The notes: a model not told the origin generated them from the sequence alone. Positions 48,733-57,089 are shown, counted from the stretch's first letter. The stretch is 64,000 bases of DNA from Streptomyces guryensis (GCF_021261325.1 NZ_JAJSBI010000010.1:186001-250000); one strand, 5' to 3'. Made by a program: numbers and translations.

Positions 48733-49151
48733 TGGCTACGCGTCACCCGAGCATTGCCTCCAAGGCTGCGAAGGCCGCCAAGGCCGCGCGCGTCGCCAAG
48801 GCGCGTCGCCACGCCGCCGAGGGCAAGAACACCGTCGAGACCCCGCTGAGCAAGTCGTACACGGACCCCCGTGACGTCCTGCTGAAGCCGGTCGTCTCCG
48901 AGAAGAGCTACGCGCTTCTCGACGAGAACAAGTACACGTTCATCGTCGACCCGAGTGCCAACAAGACCCAGATCAAGCAGGCCGTCCAGGCGGTCTTCTC
49001 GGTCAAGGTCACCGGGGTCAACACGATCAACCGGATCGGCAAGCGCAAGCGCACCAAGAGCGGTTTCGGTCAGCGCGCGGCCACCAAGCGCGCGATCGTG
49101 ACCCTCGCCGAGGGCGACCGTATCGACATCTTCGGCGGTCCGACCGCGTAA
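48732..49151 (+). CDS. rplW: 50S ribosomal protein L23
   Basis: This 139-residue protein lies at the tunnel exit, docking SRP and trigger factor. The core (DPRDVLLKPVVSEKSYALLDENKYTF, about 38-65) follows an Ala/Lys-rich N-terminal extension of about 35 residues, typical of Streptomyces. The ATG overlaps the rplD stop by one base, implying coupling. Confidence 0.97.
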   Translation: MATRHPSIASKAAKAAKAARVAKARRHAAEGKNTVETPLSKSYTDPRDVLLKPVVSEKSYALLDENKYTFIVDPSANKTQIKQAVQAVFSVKVTGVNTINRIGKRKRTKSGFGQRAATKRAIVTLAEGDRIDIFGGPTA

Positions 49152-49189
49152 GCGGGTCGGATCGTCCGATATCGGACGAGGACTGAGAA

Positions 49190-50026
49190 ATGGGAATCCG
49201 CAAGTACAAGCCGACTACGCCGGGCCGTCGTGGCTCCAGCGTCGCCGACTTCGTCGAGGTCACGCGGTCCACGCCGGAGAAGTCGCTGGTCCGCCCCCTG
49301 CACAGCAAGGGCGGCCGTAACAATTCCGGTCGTGTGACCGTTCGCCACCAGGGTGGCGGACACAAGCGCGCCTACCGCGTGATCGACTTCCGTCGTCACG
49401 ACAAGGACGGCGTGCCGGCGAAGGTCGCGCACATCGAGTACGACCCCAACCGCACCGCGCGCATCGCGCTGCTCCACTACGCGGACGGCGAGAAGCGCTA
49501 CATCCTGGCGCCGAAGGGCCTGACGCAGGGCGACCGGATCGAGAACGGTCCCGGCGCCGACATCAAGCCCGGCAACAACCTGGCGCTGCGCAACATCCCG
49601 GTCGGTACGACGATCCACTCCGTGGAGCTTCGTCCGGGCGGCGGCGCCAAGTTCGCCCGCTCCGCCGGTGCCTCCGTGCAGCTGCTCGCGAAGGAGGGCT
49701 CGATGGCCCACCTCCGCATGCCGTCCGGTGAGGTCCGCCTGGTCGACCAGCGCTGCCGCGCCACGATCGGCGAGGTCGGCAACGCCGAGCAGAGCAACAT
49801 CAACTGGGGCAAGGCCGGCCGCAAGCGCTGGCTGGGCGTCCGCCCGACCGTTCGTGGTGTGGCGATGAACCCGGTTGACCACCCGCACGGTGGTGGTGAG
49901 GGCAAGACCTCCGGTGGTCGCCACCCGGTCAGCCCCTGGGGTCAGAAGGAAGGTCGTACTCGTTCGCCCAAGAAGGCGTCGAACAAGTACATCGTCCGCC
50001 GCCGCAAGACGAACAAGAAGCGCTAG
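49190..50026 (+). CDS. rplB: 50S ribosomal protein L2
   Basis: This 278-residue protein is needed for subunit association and peptidyl-transferase activity. MGIRKYKPTTPGRRGSSVAD begins it, and VRGVAMNPVDHPHGGGEG, with the conserved His, is near residue 220. The ATG follows a GAGGACTGAGA region. rpsS follows after 12 bases. Confidence 0.98.
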   Translation: MGIRKYKPTTPGRRGSSVADFVEVTRSTPEKSLVRPLHSKGGRNNSGRVTVRHQGGGHKRAYRVIDFRRHDKDGVPAKVAHIEYDPNRTARIALLHYADGEKRYILAPKGLTQGDRIENGPGADIKPGNNLALRNIPVGTTIHSVELRPGGGAKFARSAGASVQLLAKEGSMAHLRMPSGEVRLVDQRCRATIGEVGNAEQSNINWGKAGRKRWLGVRPTVRGVAMNPVDHPHGGGEGKTSGGRHPVSPWGQKEGRTRSPKKASNKYIVRRRKTNKKR

Positions 50027-50038
50027 GAGCGGGTTTAG

Positions 50039-50320
50039 ATGCCGCGCAGTCTCAAGAAGGGGCCCTTCGTCGACGAGCACCTCGCCAAGAAGGTGGATGC
50101 TCAGAACGAAGCCGGTTCCAAGAACGTCATCAAGACCTGGTCCCGTCGCTCGATGATCGTCCCGGCCATGCTCGGCCACACGATCGCGGTGCACAACGGC
50201 AAGACCCACATCCCGGTGTTCGTCACCGAGTCGATGGTCGGCCACAAGCTCGGCGAGTTCTCGCCGACCCGCACCTTCCGGGGCCACGTCAAGGACGACC
50301 GGAAGTCGAAGCGCCGCTAG
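50039..50320 (+). CDS. rpsS: 30S ribosomal protein S19
   Basis: This 93-residue 30S head protein pairs with S13. MPRSLKKGPFVDEHLAKKV and the C-terminal GHVKDDRKSKRR are typical. The ATG at 50039 follows AGGAGCGGG. The next gene, rplV, starts 44 bases later. Confidence 0.98.
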   Translation: MPRSLKKGPFVDEHLAKKVDAQNEAGSKNVIKTWSRRSMIVPAMLGHTIAVHNGKTHIPVFVTESMVGHKLGEFSPTRTFRGHVKDDRKSKRR

Positions 50321-50364
50321 TAGCGGATCGCATTCAGACACGTAAGTAACTGAGAGGGACAACC

Positions 50365-50712
50365 ATGGAAGCCAGGGCCCAGGCGCGGTACATCCGCGTT
50401 ACGCCCATGAAGGCCCGCCGCGTGGTGGACCTTATCCGTGGCATGGACGCCACGGAGGCTCAGGCTGTTCTGCGATTCGCTCCGCAGGCAGCCTCCGTGC
50501 CGGTCGGCAAGGTGCTCGACAGCGCCATCGCCAACGCCGCGCACAACTACGACCACACCGACGCCGACAGCCTCTTCATCTCCGAGGCGTACGTCGACGA
50601 GGGCCCGACCCTGAAGCGGTTCCGTCCGCGTGCCCAGGGCCGTGCCTACCGGATCCGCAAGCGGACCAGCCACATCACCGTGGTCGTCAGCAGCAAGGAA
50701 GGAACCCGGTAA
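50365..50712 (+). CDS. rplV: 50S ribosomal protein L22
   Basis: This 115-residue exit-tunnel protein starts MEARAQARYIRVTPMKARRVVDL. The beta-hairpin region DEGPTLKRFRPRAQGRAYRIRKRTSH lines the tunnel. Its stop overlaps the rpsC start (TAATG at 50710-50714). GAGAGGGACA provides the ribosome binding site. Confidence 0.98.
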   Translation: MEARAQARYIRVTPMKARRVVDLIRGMDATEAQAVLRFAPQAASVPVGKVLDSAIANAAHNYDHTDADSLFISEAYVDEGPTLKRFRPRAQGRAYRIRKRTSHITVVVSSKEGTR

Positions 50713-51539
50713 TGGGCCAGAAGGTTAACCCGCATGGGTTCCGGCTCGGTGTCACCACGGACTTCAAGTCCCGCTGGTACGCCGACAAGCTGTACAAGGA
50801 CTACGTCAAGGAAGACGTCGCCATCCGTCGGATGATGACGTCCGGCATGGAGCGCGCCGGTATCTCGAAGGTGGAGATCGAGCGCACCCGTGACCGCGTG
50901 CGTGTGGACATCCACACCGCTCGTCCGGGCATCGTCATCGGCCGCCGTGGCGCCGAGGCCGACCGCATCCGCGGTGACCTCGAGAAGCTCACGGGCAAGC
51001 AGGTCCAGCTGAACATCCTCGAGGTCAAGAACCCCGAGACGGACGCTCAGCTGGTTGCTCAGGCCGTCGCCGAGCAGCTCTCCTCCCGCGTCTCCTTCCG
51101 CCGCGCCATGCGTAAGAGCATGCAGTCGGCGATGAAGGCCGGCGCCAAGGGCATCAAGATCCAGTGCGGTGGCCGCCTCGGTGGCGCCGAGATGTCCCGC
51201 TCGGAGTTCTACCGCGAGGGCCGTGTGCCCCTGCACACGCTCCGCGCGAACGTGGACTACGGCTTCTTCGAGGCCAAGACGACCTTCGGCCGCATCGGTG
51301 TGAAGGTCTGGATCTACAAGGGCGACGTCAAGAACATCGCCGAGGTCCGCGCCGAGAACGCTGCCGCCCGTGCGGGTAACCGCCCGGCTCGCGGTGGCGG
51401 CGGCTCCGACCGCCCGGCCCGTGGTGGCCGTGGTGGCGAGCGGCGCGGTCGCAAGCCGCAGCAGGCTGCCGGCGCCGAGGCCCCCAAGGCCGAGGCCCCC
51501 GCCGCCGCTCCGGCTGAGAGCACCGGAACGGAGGCCTGA
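50712..51539 (+). CDS. rpsC: 30S ribosomal protein S3
   Basis: This 275-residue protein has a KH-type RNA-binding domain (VIGRRGAEADRIRGDLEKLTGK, about 75-100) and a C-terminal domain at the mRNA entry. The last 55 or so residues are a low-complexity Gly/Arg then Ala/Pro/Glu extension, as usual in Streptomyces. The start overlaps the rplV stop. Confidence 0.98.
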   Translation: MGQKVNPHGFRLGVTTDFKSRWYADKLYKDYVKEDVAIRRMMTSGMERAGISKVEIERTRDRVRVDIHTARPGIVIGRRGAEADRIRGDLEKLTGKQVQLNILEVKNPETDAQLVAQAVAEQLSSRVSFRRAMRKSMQSAMKAGAKGIKIQCGGRLGGAEMSRSEFYREGRVPLHTLRANVDYGFFEAKTTFGRIGVKVWIYKGDVKNIAEVRAENAAARAGNRPARGGGGSDRPARGGRGGERRGRKPQQAAGAEAPKAEAPAAAPAESTGTEA

Positions 51540-51544
51540 CCGAC

Positions 51545-51964
51545 ATGCTGATCCCCCGTAGGGTCAAGCACCGCAAGCAGCACCACCCGGGGCGCTCCGG
51601 CGCCGCCAAGGGTGGCACGACGGTTGCGTTCGGCGAGTACGGCATCCAGGCGCTCACCCCGGCGTACGTGACGAACCGTCAGATCGAGGCCGCTCGTATC
51701 GCCATGACGCGTCACATCAAGCGTGGTGGCAAGGTCTGGATCAACATCTACCCGGACCGTCCCCTCACCAAGAAGCCCGCCGAGACCCGCATGGGTTCCG
51801 GTAAGGGTTCGCCGGAGTGGTGGATCGCCAACGTCAAGCCCGGACGCGTGATGTTCGAGCTGTCGTACCCCAACGAGAAGATTGCGCGTGAGGCCCTCAC
51901 TCGTGCCGCTCACAAGCTGCCGATGAAGTGCCGGATCGTCAAGCGCGAGGCAGGTGAAGCGTGA
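51545..51964 (+). CDS. rplP: 50S ribosomal protein L16
   Basis: This 139-residue protein sits near the A site. MLIPRRVKHRKQHHPGRSG starts it, and PVTKKP-like DRPLTKKPAETRMGSGKG lies near residue 75. The ATG at 51545 lies five bases after rpsC. Its stop overlaps the rpmC start (GTGATG). Confidence 0.98.
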   Translation: MLIPRRVKHRKQHHPGRSGAAKGGTTVAFGEYGIQALTPAYVTNRQIEAARIAMTRHIKRGGKVWINIYPDRPLTKKPAETRMGSGKGSPEWWIANVKPGRVMFELSYPNEKIAREALTRAAHKLPMKCRIVKREAGEA

Positions 51965-52188
51965 TGTCGGCCGGTACCAAGGCGTCCGAGCTGCGCGAGC
52001 TGGACAACGAGGAGCTTCTTGCGAAGCTCCGCGAGTCCAAGGAAGAGCTGTTCAACCTCCGCTTCCAGGCGGCGACGGGTCAGCTCGAGAACCACGGCCG
52101 TCTGAAGGCGGTCCGTAAGGACATCGCGCGGATCTACACCCTGATGCGCGAGCGTGAGCTGGGCATCGAAACGGTGGAGAACGCCTGA
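51964..52188 (+). CDS. rpmC: 50S ribosomal protein L29
   Basis: This 74-residue helical protein at the tunnel exit contains ELRELDNEELLAKLRESKEELFNLRFQ. The ATG at 51964 is preferred to the GTG at 51961 because it gives the usual 74 residues. Its stop overlaps the rpsQ start (TGATG). Confidence 0.97.
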   Translation: MSAGTKASELRELDNEELLAKLRESKEELFNLRFQAATGQLENHGRLKAVRKDIARIYTLMRERELGIETVENA

Positions 52189-52478
52189 TGAGCGAGAGCA
52201 ATGTGACTGAAGAGCAGACGACCGAGGCACGTGGCGCCCGCAAGACCCGTGAGGGTCTCGTCGTCAGCGACAAGATGGACAAGACCGTCGTCGTCGCTGT
52301 CGAGGACCGCGTGAAGCACGCGCTGTACGGCAAGGTCATCCGCCGTACGAACAAGCTCAAGGCGCACGACGAGCAGAACGCCGCGGGTGTCGGCGACCGT
52401 GTCCTCCTCGCGGAGACCCGGCCGCTGTCCGCCACGAAGCGCTGGCGCGTCGTCGAGATCCTCGAGAAGGCCAAGTAG
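52188..52478 (+). CDS. rpsQ: 30S ribosomal protein S17
   Basis: This 96-residue OB-fold 16S-binding protein has a 20-residue N-terminal extension typical of actinomycetes. The core is REGLVVSDKMDKTVVVAVEDRV. It is the last gene before a 137-base structured gap ahead of rplN, which may mark the S10/spc boundary. Confidence 0.97.
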   Translation: MSESNVTEEQTTEARGARKTREGLVVSDKMDKTVVVAVEDRVKHALYGKVIRRTNKLKAHDEQNAAGVGDRVLLAETRPLSATKRWRVVEILEKAK

Positions 52479-52615
52479 GTAATTCCCGCAGGGGAATTCC
52501 AAAAAGTACGCCTGCGGGCAAACCCGCAGGACAGTTCCGCCAGGCTCGGCAGGGGCCCAACTCCCGTAAGGGACAAGGCCCCTGCCGGGAACCGGCAGAC
52601 AAACAGGAGATAGAC
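52479..52615 (+). ncRNA. Structured rpsQ-rplN intercistronic region
   Basis: Four stems lie in 137 bases. A: AATTCCC/GGGAATT (52481-52498). B: CCTGCGGG/CCCGCAGG (52511-52530). C: 11 base pairs, 52547-52557 with 52577-52587, containing an inner TCCC-GTAA-GGGA stem. D: CTGCCGG/CCGGCAG (52582-52598). C and D share bases 52582-52587, so they cannot form together, and D lies just before the rplN ribosome binding site. It is probably regulatory. Confidence 0.65.
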
Positions 52616-52984
52616 GTGATCCAGCAGGAGTCGCGACTGCGTGTCGCCGACAACACTGGTGCGAAGGAGATCCTTTGCATCCGTGTGCTCGGTGGCTCCG
52701 GTCGCCGCTACGCGGGCATCGGTGACGTCATCGTCGCCACCGTCAAGGACGCGATCCCCGGTGGCAACGTGAAGAAGGGTGACGTCGTCAAGGCGGTCAT
52801 CGTTCGCACCGTCAAGGAGCGCCGCCGTCCGGACGGCTCGTACATCCGCTTCGACGAGAACGCCGCCGTCATTCTGAAGAACGACGGCGACCCTCGCGGC
52901 ACCCGCATCTTCGGCCCGGTCGGGCGTGAGCTGCGCGAGAAGAAGTTCATGAAGATCATCTCGCTGGCTCCGGAGGTGCTGTAA
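52616..52984 (+). CDS. rplN: 50S ribosomal protein L14
   Basis: This 122-residue protein forms an intersubunit bridge. MIQQESRLRVADNTGAKEILCIRV is the family start. The GTG at 52616 follows ACAGGAGATA. It is first of the spc set and may be controlled by the structured RNA directly upstream. rplX begins two bases after its stop. Confidence 0.98.
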   Translation: MIQQESRLRVADNTGAKEILCIRVLGGSGRRYAGIGDVIVATVKDAIPGGNVKKGDVVKAVIVRTVKERRRPDGSYIRFDENAAVILKNDGDPRGTRIFGPVGRELREKKFMKIISLAPEVL

Positions 52985-52986
52985 GC

Positions 52987-53310
52987 ATGAAGATCAAGAA
53001 GGGCGACCTGGTCCAGGTCATCACCGGCAAGGACAAGGGCAAGCAGGGCAAGGTCATTGCCGCTTACCCGCGCGACGAGCGCGTCCTGGTCGAGGGTGTC
53101 AACCGGGTCAAGAAGCACACCAAGGCCGGTCCGACCGCCAGCGGTTCGCAGGCCGGCGGCATCGTCACGACCGAGGCGCCGATCCACGTCTCCAACGTCC
53201 AGCTGGTCGTTGAGAAGGACGGCAACAAGGTCGTCACGCGTGTCGGTTACCGCTTCGACGACGAGGGCAACAAGATCCGCGTTGCCAAGCGGACGGGTGA
53301 GGACATCTGA
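52987..53310 (+). CDS. rplX: 50S ribosomal protein L24
   Basis: This 107-residue KOW-domain protein initiates 50S assembly. MKIKKGDLVQVITGKDKGKQGKV is the KOW motif. The ATG at 52987 follows the rplN stop closely, and the rplX stop overlaps the rplE start (TGATG). Confidence 0.98.
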   Translation: MKIKKGDLVQVITGKDKGKQGKVIAAYPRDERVLVEGVNRVKKHTKAGPTASGSQAGGIVTTEAPIHVSNVQLVVEKDGNKVVTRVGYRFDDEGNKIRVAKRTGEDI

Positions 53311-53867
53311 TGGCTACCACCACCACTCCGCGTCTCAAGACGAAGTACCGCGAGGAGATCGCGGGCAAGCTGCGTGACGAGTTCAAGTACGAGAACGTCA
53401 TGCAGATCCCCGGCCTCGTCAAGATCGTGGTCAACATGGGTGTGGGCGACGCCGCCCGCGACTCCAAGCTGATCGAGGGCGCCATCCGCGACCTCACCAC
53501 GATCACCGGTCAGAAGCCGGCCGTCACCAAGGCCCGCAAGTCCATCGCGCAGTTCAAGCTGCGTGAGGGCCAGCCGATCGGTGCCCACGTCACGCTCCGT
53601 GGCGACCGCATGTGGGAGTTCCTGGACCGCACCCTGTCGCTCGCGCTGCCGCGCATCCGCGACTTCCGTGGTCTGTCCCCCAAGCAGTTCGACGGCCGTG
53701 GCAACTACACCTTCGGTCTCACGGAGCAGGTCATGTTCCACGAGATCGACCAGGACAAGATCGACCGTACCCGGGGCATGGACATCACCGTGGTCACCAC
53801 GGCGACCAACGACGCTGAGGGCCGCGCGCTCCTTCGTCACCTCGGCTTCCCGTTCAAGGAGGCGTGA
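53310..53867 (+). CDS. rplE: 50S ribosomal protein L5
   Basis: This 185-residue protein binds 5S rRNA and forms the central protuberance. NVMQIPGLVKIVVNMGVGDA and KPAVTKARKSIAQFKLREG are typical. The start overlaps the rplX stop. rpsN follows after five bases. Confidence 0.98.
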   Translation: MATTTTPRLKTKYREEIAGKLRDEFKYENVMQIPGLVKIVVNMGVGDAARDSKLIEGAIRDLTTITGQKPAVTKARKSIAQFKLREGQPIGAHVTLRGDRMWEFLDRTLSLALPRIRDFRGLSPKQFDGRGNYTFGLTEQVMFHEIDQDKIDRTRGMDITVVTTATNDAEGRALLRHLGFPFKEA

Positions 53868-53872
53868 GCGAG

Positions 53873-54058
53873 ATGGCGAAGAAGGCTCTGATTGCCAAGG
53901 CTGCTCGCAAGCCCAAGTTCGGTGTGCGTGGCTACACCCGCTGCCAGCGCTGCGGCCGTCCGCACTCCGTGTACCGCAAGTTCGGCCTCTGCCGTGTGTG
54001 CCTTCGTGAGATGGCTCACCGTGGCGAGCTGCCGGGCGTGACCAAGAGCTCCTGGTAA
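53873..54058 (+). CDS. rpsN: 30S ribosomal protein S14, zinc-binding type
   Basis: This 61-residue short S14 has Cys24, Cys27, Cys40 and Cys43 forming a zinc knuckle, so it is the zinc-dependent form. A longer zinc-independent paralog would be encoded elsewhere. The ATG at 53873 is preferred to a GTG three codons upstream. A 209-base structured gap separates it from rpsH. Confidence 0.97.
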   Translation: MAKKALIAKAARKPKFGVRGYTRCQRCGRPHSVYRKFGLCRVCLREMAHRGELPGVTKSSW

Positions 54059-54267
54059 TCCCCTACTTGGGGATACCTGAAGCTCTCGGTAAGTAAAGGG
54101 CTCGGTCAGGTGCCCACCCCTCCATGGCTTAGGCTAGGAGGGTTGGGCGCCTGACGCCCAACCGACTTACTACGCCGTAGGTCCACCGCACCGCACCCGC
54201 CTCGTCTCGGATCGAGGAGAGGGATGGGCACCTGGAAACCCCGGCGAGAGAGGCCGAAGGCCAATTC
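54059..54267 (+). ncRNA. Structured rpsN-rpsH intercistronic region
   Basis: A small hairpin ATCCCC/GGGGAT (54059-54074) comes first. Then a long-range stem CAGGTGCCCA/TGGGCACCTG (54107-54116 with 54225-54234) encloses GGTTGGGCG/CGCCCAACC (54141-54149 with 54155-54163) and shorter CTAC-GCC-GTAG and CTCG/CGAG stems. This resembles a multi-branch regulatory RNA directly before the S8 gene. S8 controls spc operons in enterobacteria, but at a different position. Confidence 0.6.
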
Positions 54268-54666
54268 ATGACCATGACTGATCCGATCGCAGACATGCTT
54301 ACGCGTCTGCGGAACGCGAACTCGGCATACCACGACTCCGTGTCGATGCCGGCATCGAAGATCAAGTCGCACATCGCGGAGATCCTCCAGCAGGAGGGCT
54401 TCATCACGGGCTGGAAGGTCGAGGACGCCGAGGTCGGCAAGAACCTCGTTCTCGAGCTGAAGTTCGGCCCGAACCGTGAGCGCTCCATCGCGGGCATCAA
54501 GCGGATCTCCAAGCCCGGTCTCCGGGTGTACGCGAAGTCCACCAACCTGCCCAAGGTCCTCGGTGGCCTCGGCGTGGCGATCATCTCCACGTCGCACGGT
54601 CTCCTGACCGACAAGCAGGCCGGCAAGAAGGGCGTGGGTGGGGAAGTCCTCGCCTACGTCTGGTAG
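54268..54666 (+). CDS. rpsH: 30S ribosomal protein S8
   Basis: This 132-residue central 16S-binding protein starts MTMTDPIADMLTRLRNANSAYHD and ends SGLGVAI-like LGGLGVAIISTSHGLLTDKQA and GEVLAYVW. In E. coli S8 is the spc-operon repressor; here the candidate site is the structured gap upstream. The ATG at 54268 lies just after it. A weak GAGAGAGG precedes it. Confidence 0.98.
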   Translation: MTMTDPIADMLTRLRNANSAYHDSVSMPASKIKSHIAEILQQEGFITGWKVEDAEVGKNLVLELKFGPNRERSIAGIKRISKPGLRVYAKSTNLPKVLGGLGVAIISTSHGLLTDKQAGKKGVGGEVLAYVW

Positions 54667-54690
54667 CGGAAGGGAACGGAGGAAACAGCT

Positions 54691-55230
54691 ATGTCGCGTA
54701 TTGGCAAGCTCCCCATCACGGTTCCCGCCGGCGTGGACGTCACCATCGACGGCCGTACGGTCTCGGTCAAGGGCCCCAAGGGCTCGCTGACCCACACCGT
54801 CGCTTCGCCGATCGACATCGCCAAGGGTGAGGACGGCGTTCTCAACGTCACCCGCCCCAACGACGAGCGTCAGAACAAGGCCCTGCACGGCCTGTCCCGC
54901 ACGCTGGTGGCGAACATGATCACCGGCGTGACCCAGGGTTACGTGAAGAAGCTCGAGATCAGCGGTGTCGGTTACCGCGTCACGGCCAAGGGCTCGAACC
55001 TCGAGTTCGCTCTCGGCTACAGCCACCCGATCACCGTCGAGGCCCCCGAGGGCATCACCTTCAAGGTGGAGGCCCCCACCCGGTTCTCGGTCGAGGGCAT
55101 CGACAAGCAGAAGGTCGGCGAGGTTGCGGCCAACATCCGCAAGCTGCGCAAGCCCGACCCGTACAAGGCCAAGGGCGTCAAGTACGAGGGCGAAGTCATC
55201 CGCCGCAAGGTCGGAAAGGCGGGTAAGTAA
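54691..55230 (+). CDS. rplF: 50S ribosomal protein L6
   Basis: This 179-residue two-domain protein lies near the sarcin-ricin loop. MSRIGKLPITVPAGVDVTIDG begins it and the C-terminal RKPDPYKAKGVKYEGEVIRRK is conserved. GGAACGGAGG provides the ribosome binding site. rplR starts three bases after its stop. Confidence 0.98.
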   Translation: MSRIGKLPITVPAGVDVTIDGRTVSVKGPKGSLTHTVASPIDIAKGEDGVLNVTRPNDERQNKALHGLSRTLVANMITGVTQGYVKKLEISGVGYRVTAKGSNLEFALGYSHPITVEAPEGITFKVEAPTRFSVEGIDKQKVGEVAANIRKLRKPDPYKAKGVKYEGEVIRRKVGKAGK

Positions 55231-55233
55231 GCC

Positions 55234-55617
55234 ATGGCATACGGACAGAAGATCCTCAAGGGCGACGCCTACAAGCGCGCCGCGATCAAGCGCCGCCACA
55301 TCCGGATCCGTAAGAACATCAACGGAACGGCGGAGCGTCCGCGTCTGGTCGTTACCCGCTCCAACCGCCACATCGTGGCCCAGGTGATCGACGACATCAA
55401 GGGTCACACCCTGGCGTCGGCGTCCACCCTGGACACCTCGATCCGCGGTGGCGAGGGCGACAAGTCGGCGCAGGCCAAGCAGGTCGGTGCCCTGGTCGCC
55501 GAGCGCGCCAAGGCCGCCGGTGTCGAGGCTGTCGTGTTCGACCGTGGTGGCAACCAGTACGCCGGGCGCATCGCCGCCCTGGCGGACGCCGCCCGCGAAG
55601 CCGGGCTCAAGTTCTGA
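55234..55617 (+). CDS. rplR: 50S ribosomal protein L18
   Basis: This 127-residue 5S rRNA-binding protein has IKRRHIRIRKNINGTAERPRL and FDRGGNQYAGRIAALADAAREAGL. Its ribosome binding site lies in the end of rplF, which suggests coupling. rpsE follows after 36 bases. Confidence 0.98.
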   Translation: MAYGQKILKGDAYKRAAIKRRHIRIRKNINGTAERPRLVVTRSNRHIVAQVIDDIKGHTLASASTLDTSIRGGEGDKSAQAKQVGALVAERAKAAGVEAVVFDRGGNQYAGRIAALADAAREAGLKF

Positions 55618-55653
55618 GCCGCTCGTAGCTAGCGGAAAGAGAGAGGTAATCCA

Positions 55654-56262
55654 ATGGCTGGACCCCAGCGCCGCGGTGGCGGTGCCGGTGGCGGCGAGCG
55701 GCGGGACCGTAAGGGTCGTGACGGTGGCGCAGCCGCCGCCGAGAAGACTGCTTACGTTGAGCGTGTCGTCGCGATCAACCGTGTCGCCAAGGTTGTGAAG
55801 GGTGGTCGTCGCTTCAGCTTCACCGCGCTGGTCGTGGTGGGCGACGGTGACGGCACCGTGGGTGTCGGTTACGGCAAGGCCAAGGAGGTGCCGGCCGCCA
55901 TCGCCAAGGGTGTTGAGGAGGCCAAGAAGCACTTCTTCAAGGTCCCCCGTATCCAGGGCACCATCCCGCACCCGATCACGGGTGAGAAGGCGGCGGGCGT
56001 CGTCCTGCTCAAGCCGGCGTCCCCCGGTACCGGCGTTATCGCCGGTGGCCCGGTGCGTGCCGTGCTCGAGTGCGCCGGCGTTCACGACATCCTGTCGAAG
56101 TCGCTCGGTTCGTCGAACGCGATCAACATCGTGCACGCGACCGTGGAGGCCCTGAAGGGTCTGCAGCGTCCCGAGGAGATCGCGGCCCGCCGTGGTCTGC
56201 CGCTCGAGGACGTCGCTCCCGCGGCTCTGCTGCGTGCGCGTGCCGGGGCTGGTGCTGCGTAA
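55654..56262 (+). CDS. rpsE: 30S ribosomal protein S5
   Basis: This 202-residue protein affects decoding fidelity. A Gly/Arg-rich N-terminal extension of about 25 residues, as in other Streptomyces, precedes the dsRBD-like part (INRVAKVVKGGRRFSFTALVVVGD) and the C-terminal domain. GAGAGAGG gives the ribosome binding site. Its stop overlaps the rpmD ATG. Confidence 0.98.
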   Translation: MAGPQRRGGGAGGGERRDRKGRDGGAAAAEKTAYVERVVAINRVAKVVKGGRRFSFTALVVVGDGDGTVGVGYGKAKEVPAAIAKGVEEAKKHFFKVPRIQGTIPHPITGEKAAGVVLLKPASPGTGVIAGGPVRAVLECAGVHDILSKSLGSSNAINIVHATVEALKGLQRPEEIAARRGLPLEDVAPAALLRARAGAGAA

Positions 56263-56444
56263 TGGCACAGCTCAAGATCACGCAGACGAAGTCGTACATC
56301 GGCAGCAAGCAGAACCACCGTGACACCCTGCGCTCCCTTGGTCTCAAGGGCATCAACTCGCAGGTCGTCAAGGAGGACCGCCCCGAGTTCCGCGGCATGG
56401 TTCGCCATGTCCGCCACCTCGTGACGGTCGAGGAGGTCGACTGA
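56262..56444 (+). CDS. rpmD: 50S ribosomal protein L30
   Basis: This 60-residue protein has the family core KSYIGSKQNHRDTLRSLGLK. The ATG at 56262 overlaps the rpsE stop (TAATG), giving the standard length. rplO follows after two bases. The same frame is open upstream inside rpsE by GC bias only. Confidence 0.97.
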   Translation: MAQLKITQTKSYIGSKQNHRDTLRSLGLKGINSQVVKEDRPEFRGMVRHVRHLVTVEEVD

Positions 56445-56446
56445 TC

Positions 56447-56902
56447 ATGGCGGAGAACAACCCGCTCAAGATCCACAACCTCCGTCCCGCCCCGGGCGCC
56501 AAGACCGCAAAGACCCGTGTCGGTCGTGGTGAGGCGTCGAAGGGTAAGACGGCCGGTCGTGGTACGAAGGGCACGAAGGCCCGCTACCAGGTTCCGGAGC
56601 GCTTCGAGGGTGGGCAGATGCCCCTCCACATGCGTCTTCCGAAGCTGAAGGGCTTCAAGAACCCGTTCAAGACCGAGTTCCAGGTCGTGAACCTCGACAA
56701 GCTGGCCGCGCTCTACCCCGAGGGTGGCGAGGTCACCGTCGAGGGTCTGGTGGCCAAGGGTGCCGTTCGCAAGAACAGCCTCGTCAAGGTCCTCGGCCAG
56801 GGTGAGGTTTCCGTGGCGCTGCAGGTGACGGTCGACGCCGTCTCCGGCTCCGCCAAGGAGAAGATCACCGCTGCCGGCGGCACGGTCACCGAGCTCGTCT
56901 GA
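56447..56902 (+). CDS. rplO: 50S ribosomal protein L15
   Basis: This 151-residue protein stabilises the 50S core. MAENNPLKIHNLRPAPGAKTAKTRVGRGEASKGKTAGRGTKG is the Gly/Lys-rich N-terminal tail. It is the last ribosomal gene before a strong hairpin separating it from secY. Confidence 0.98.
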   Translation: MAENNPLKIHNLRPAPGAKTAKTRVGRGEASKGKTAGRGTKGTKARYQVPERFEGGQMPLHMRLPKLKGFKNPFKTEFQVVNLDKLAALYPEGGEVTVEGLVAKGAVRKNSLVKVLGQGEVSVALQVTVDAVSGSAKEKITAAGGTVTELV

Positions 56903-56934
56903 ATTTTTCGGACGTCTCGATGACGTAAGAAGTC

Positions 56935-56973
56935 CCGACCGGGGATACCTCACAATGAGGTATCCCCGGTCGG
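56935..56973 (+). terminator. Terminator between rplO and secY
   Basis: A perfect 17-base-pair stem (56935-56951 with 56957-56973) and 5-base loop lie 32 bases after rplO. No T-tract immediately follows, but a T-rich run occurs at about 57018-57028. secY-adk-map probably has its own promoter in 56974-57080. Confidence 0.85.
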
Positions 56974-57089
56974 TCGTTCCAAGGGGAGCCGTGCCGCCGG
57001 TAAGGTAGCCAGCACTGTTCTTTTTTGTATCCGTCGAACCTCAAGACCGTCACCCTTGACGCAGTTGCGCGGGGGTCGCAGGAGGCACC

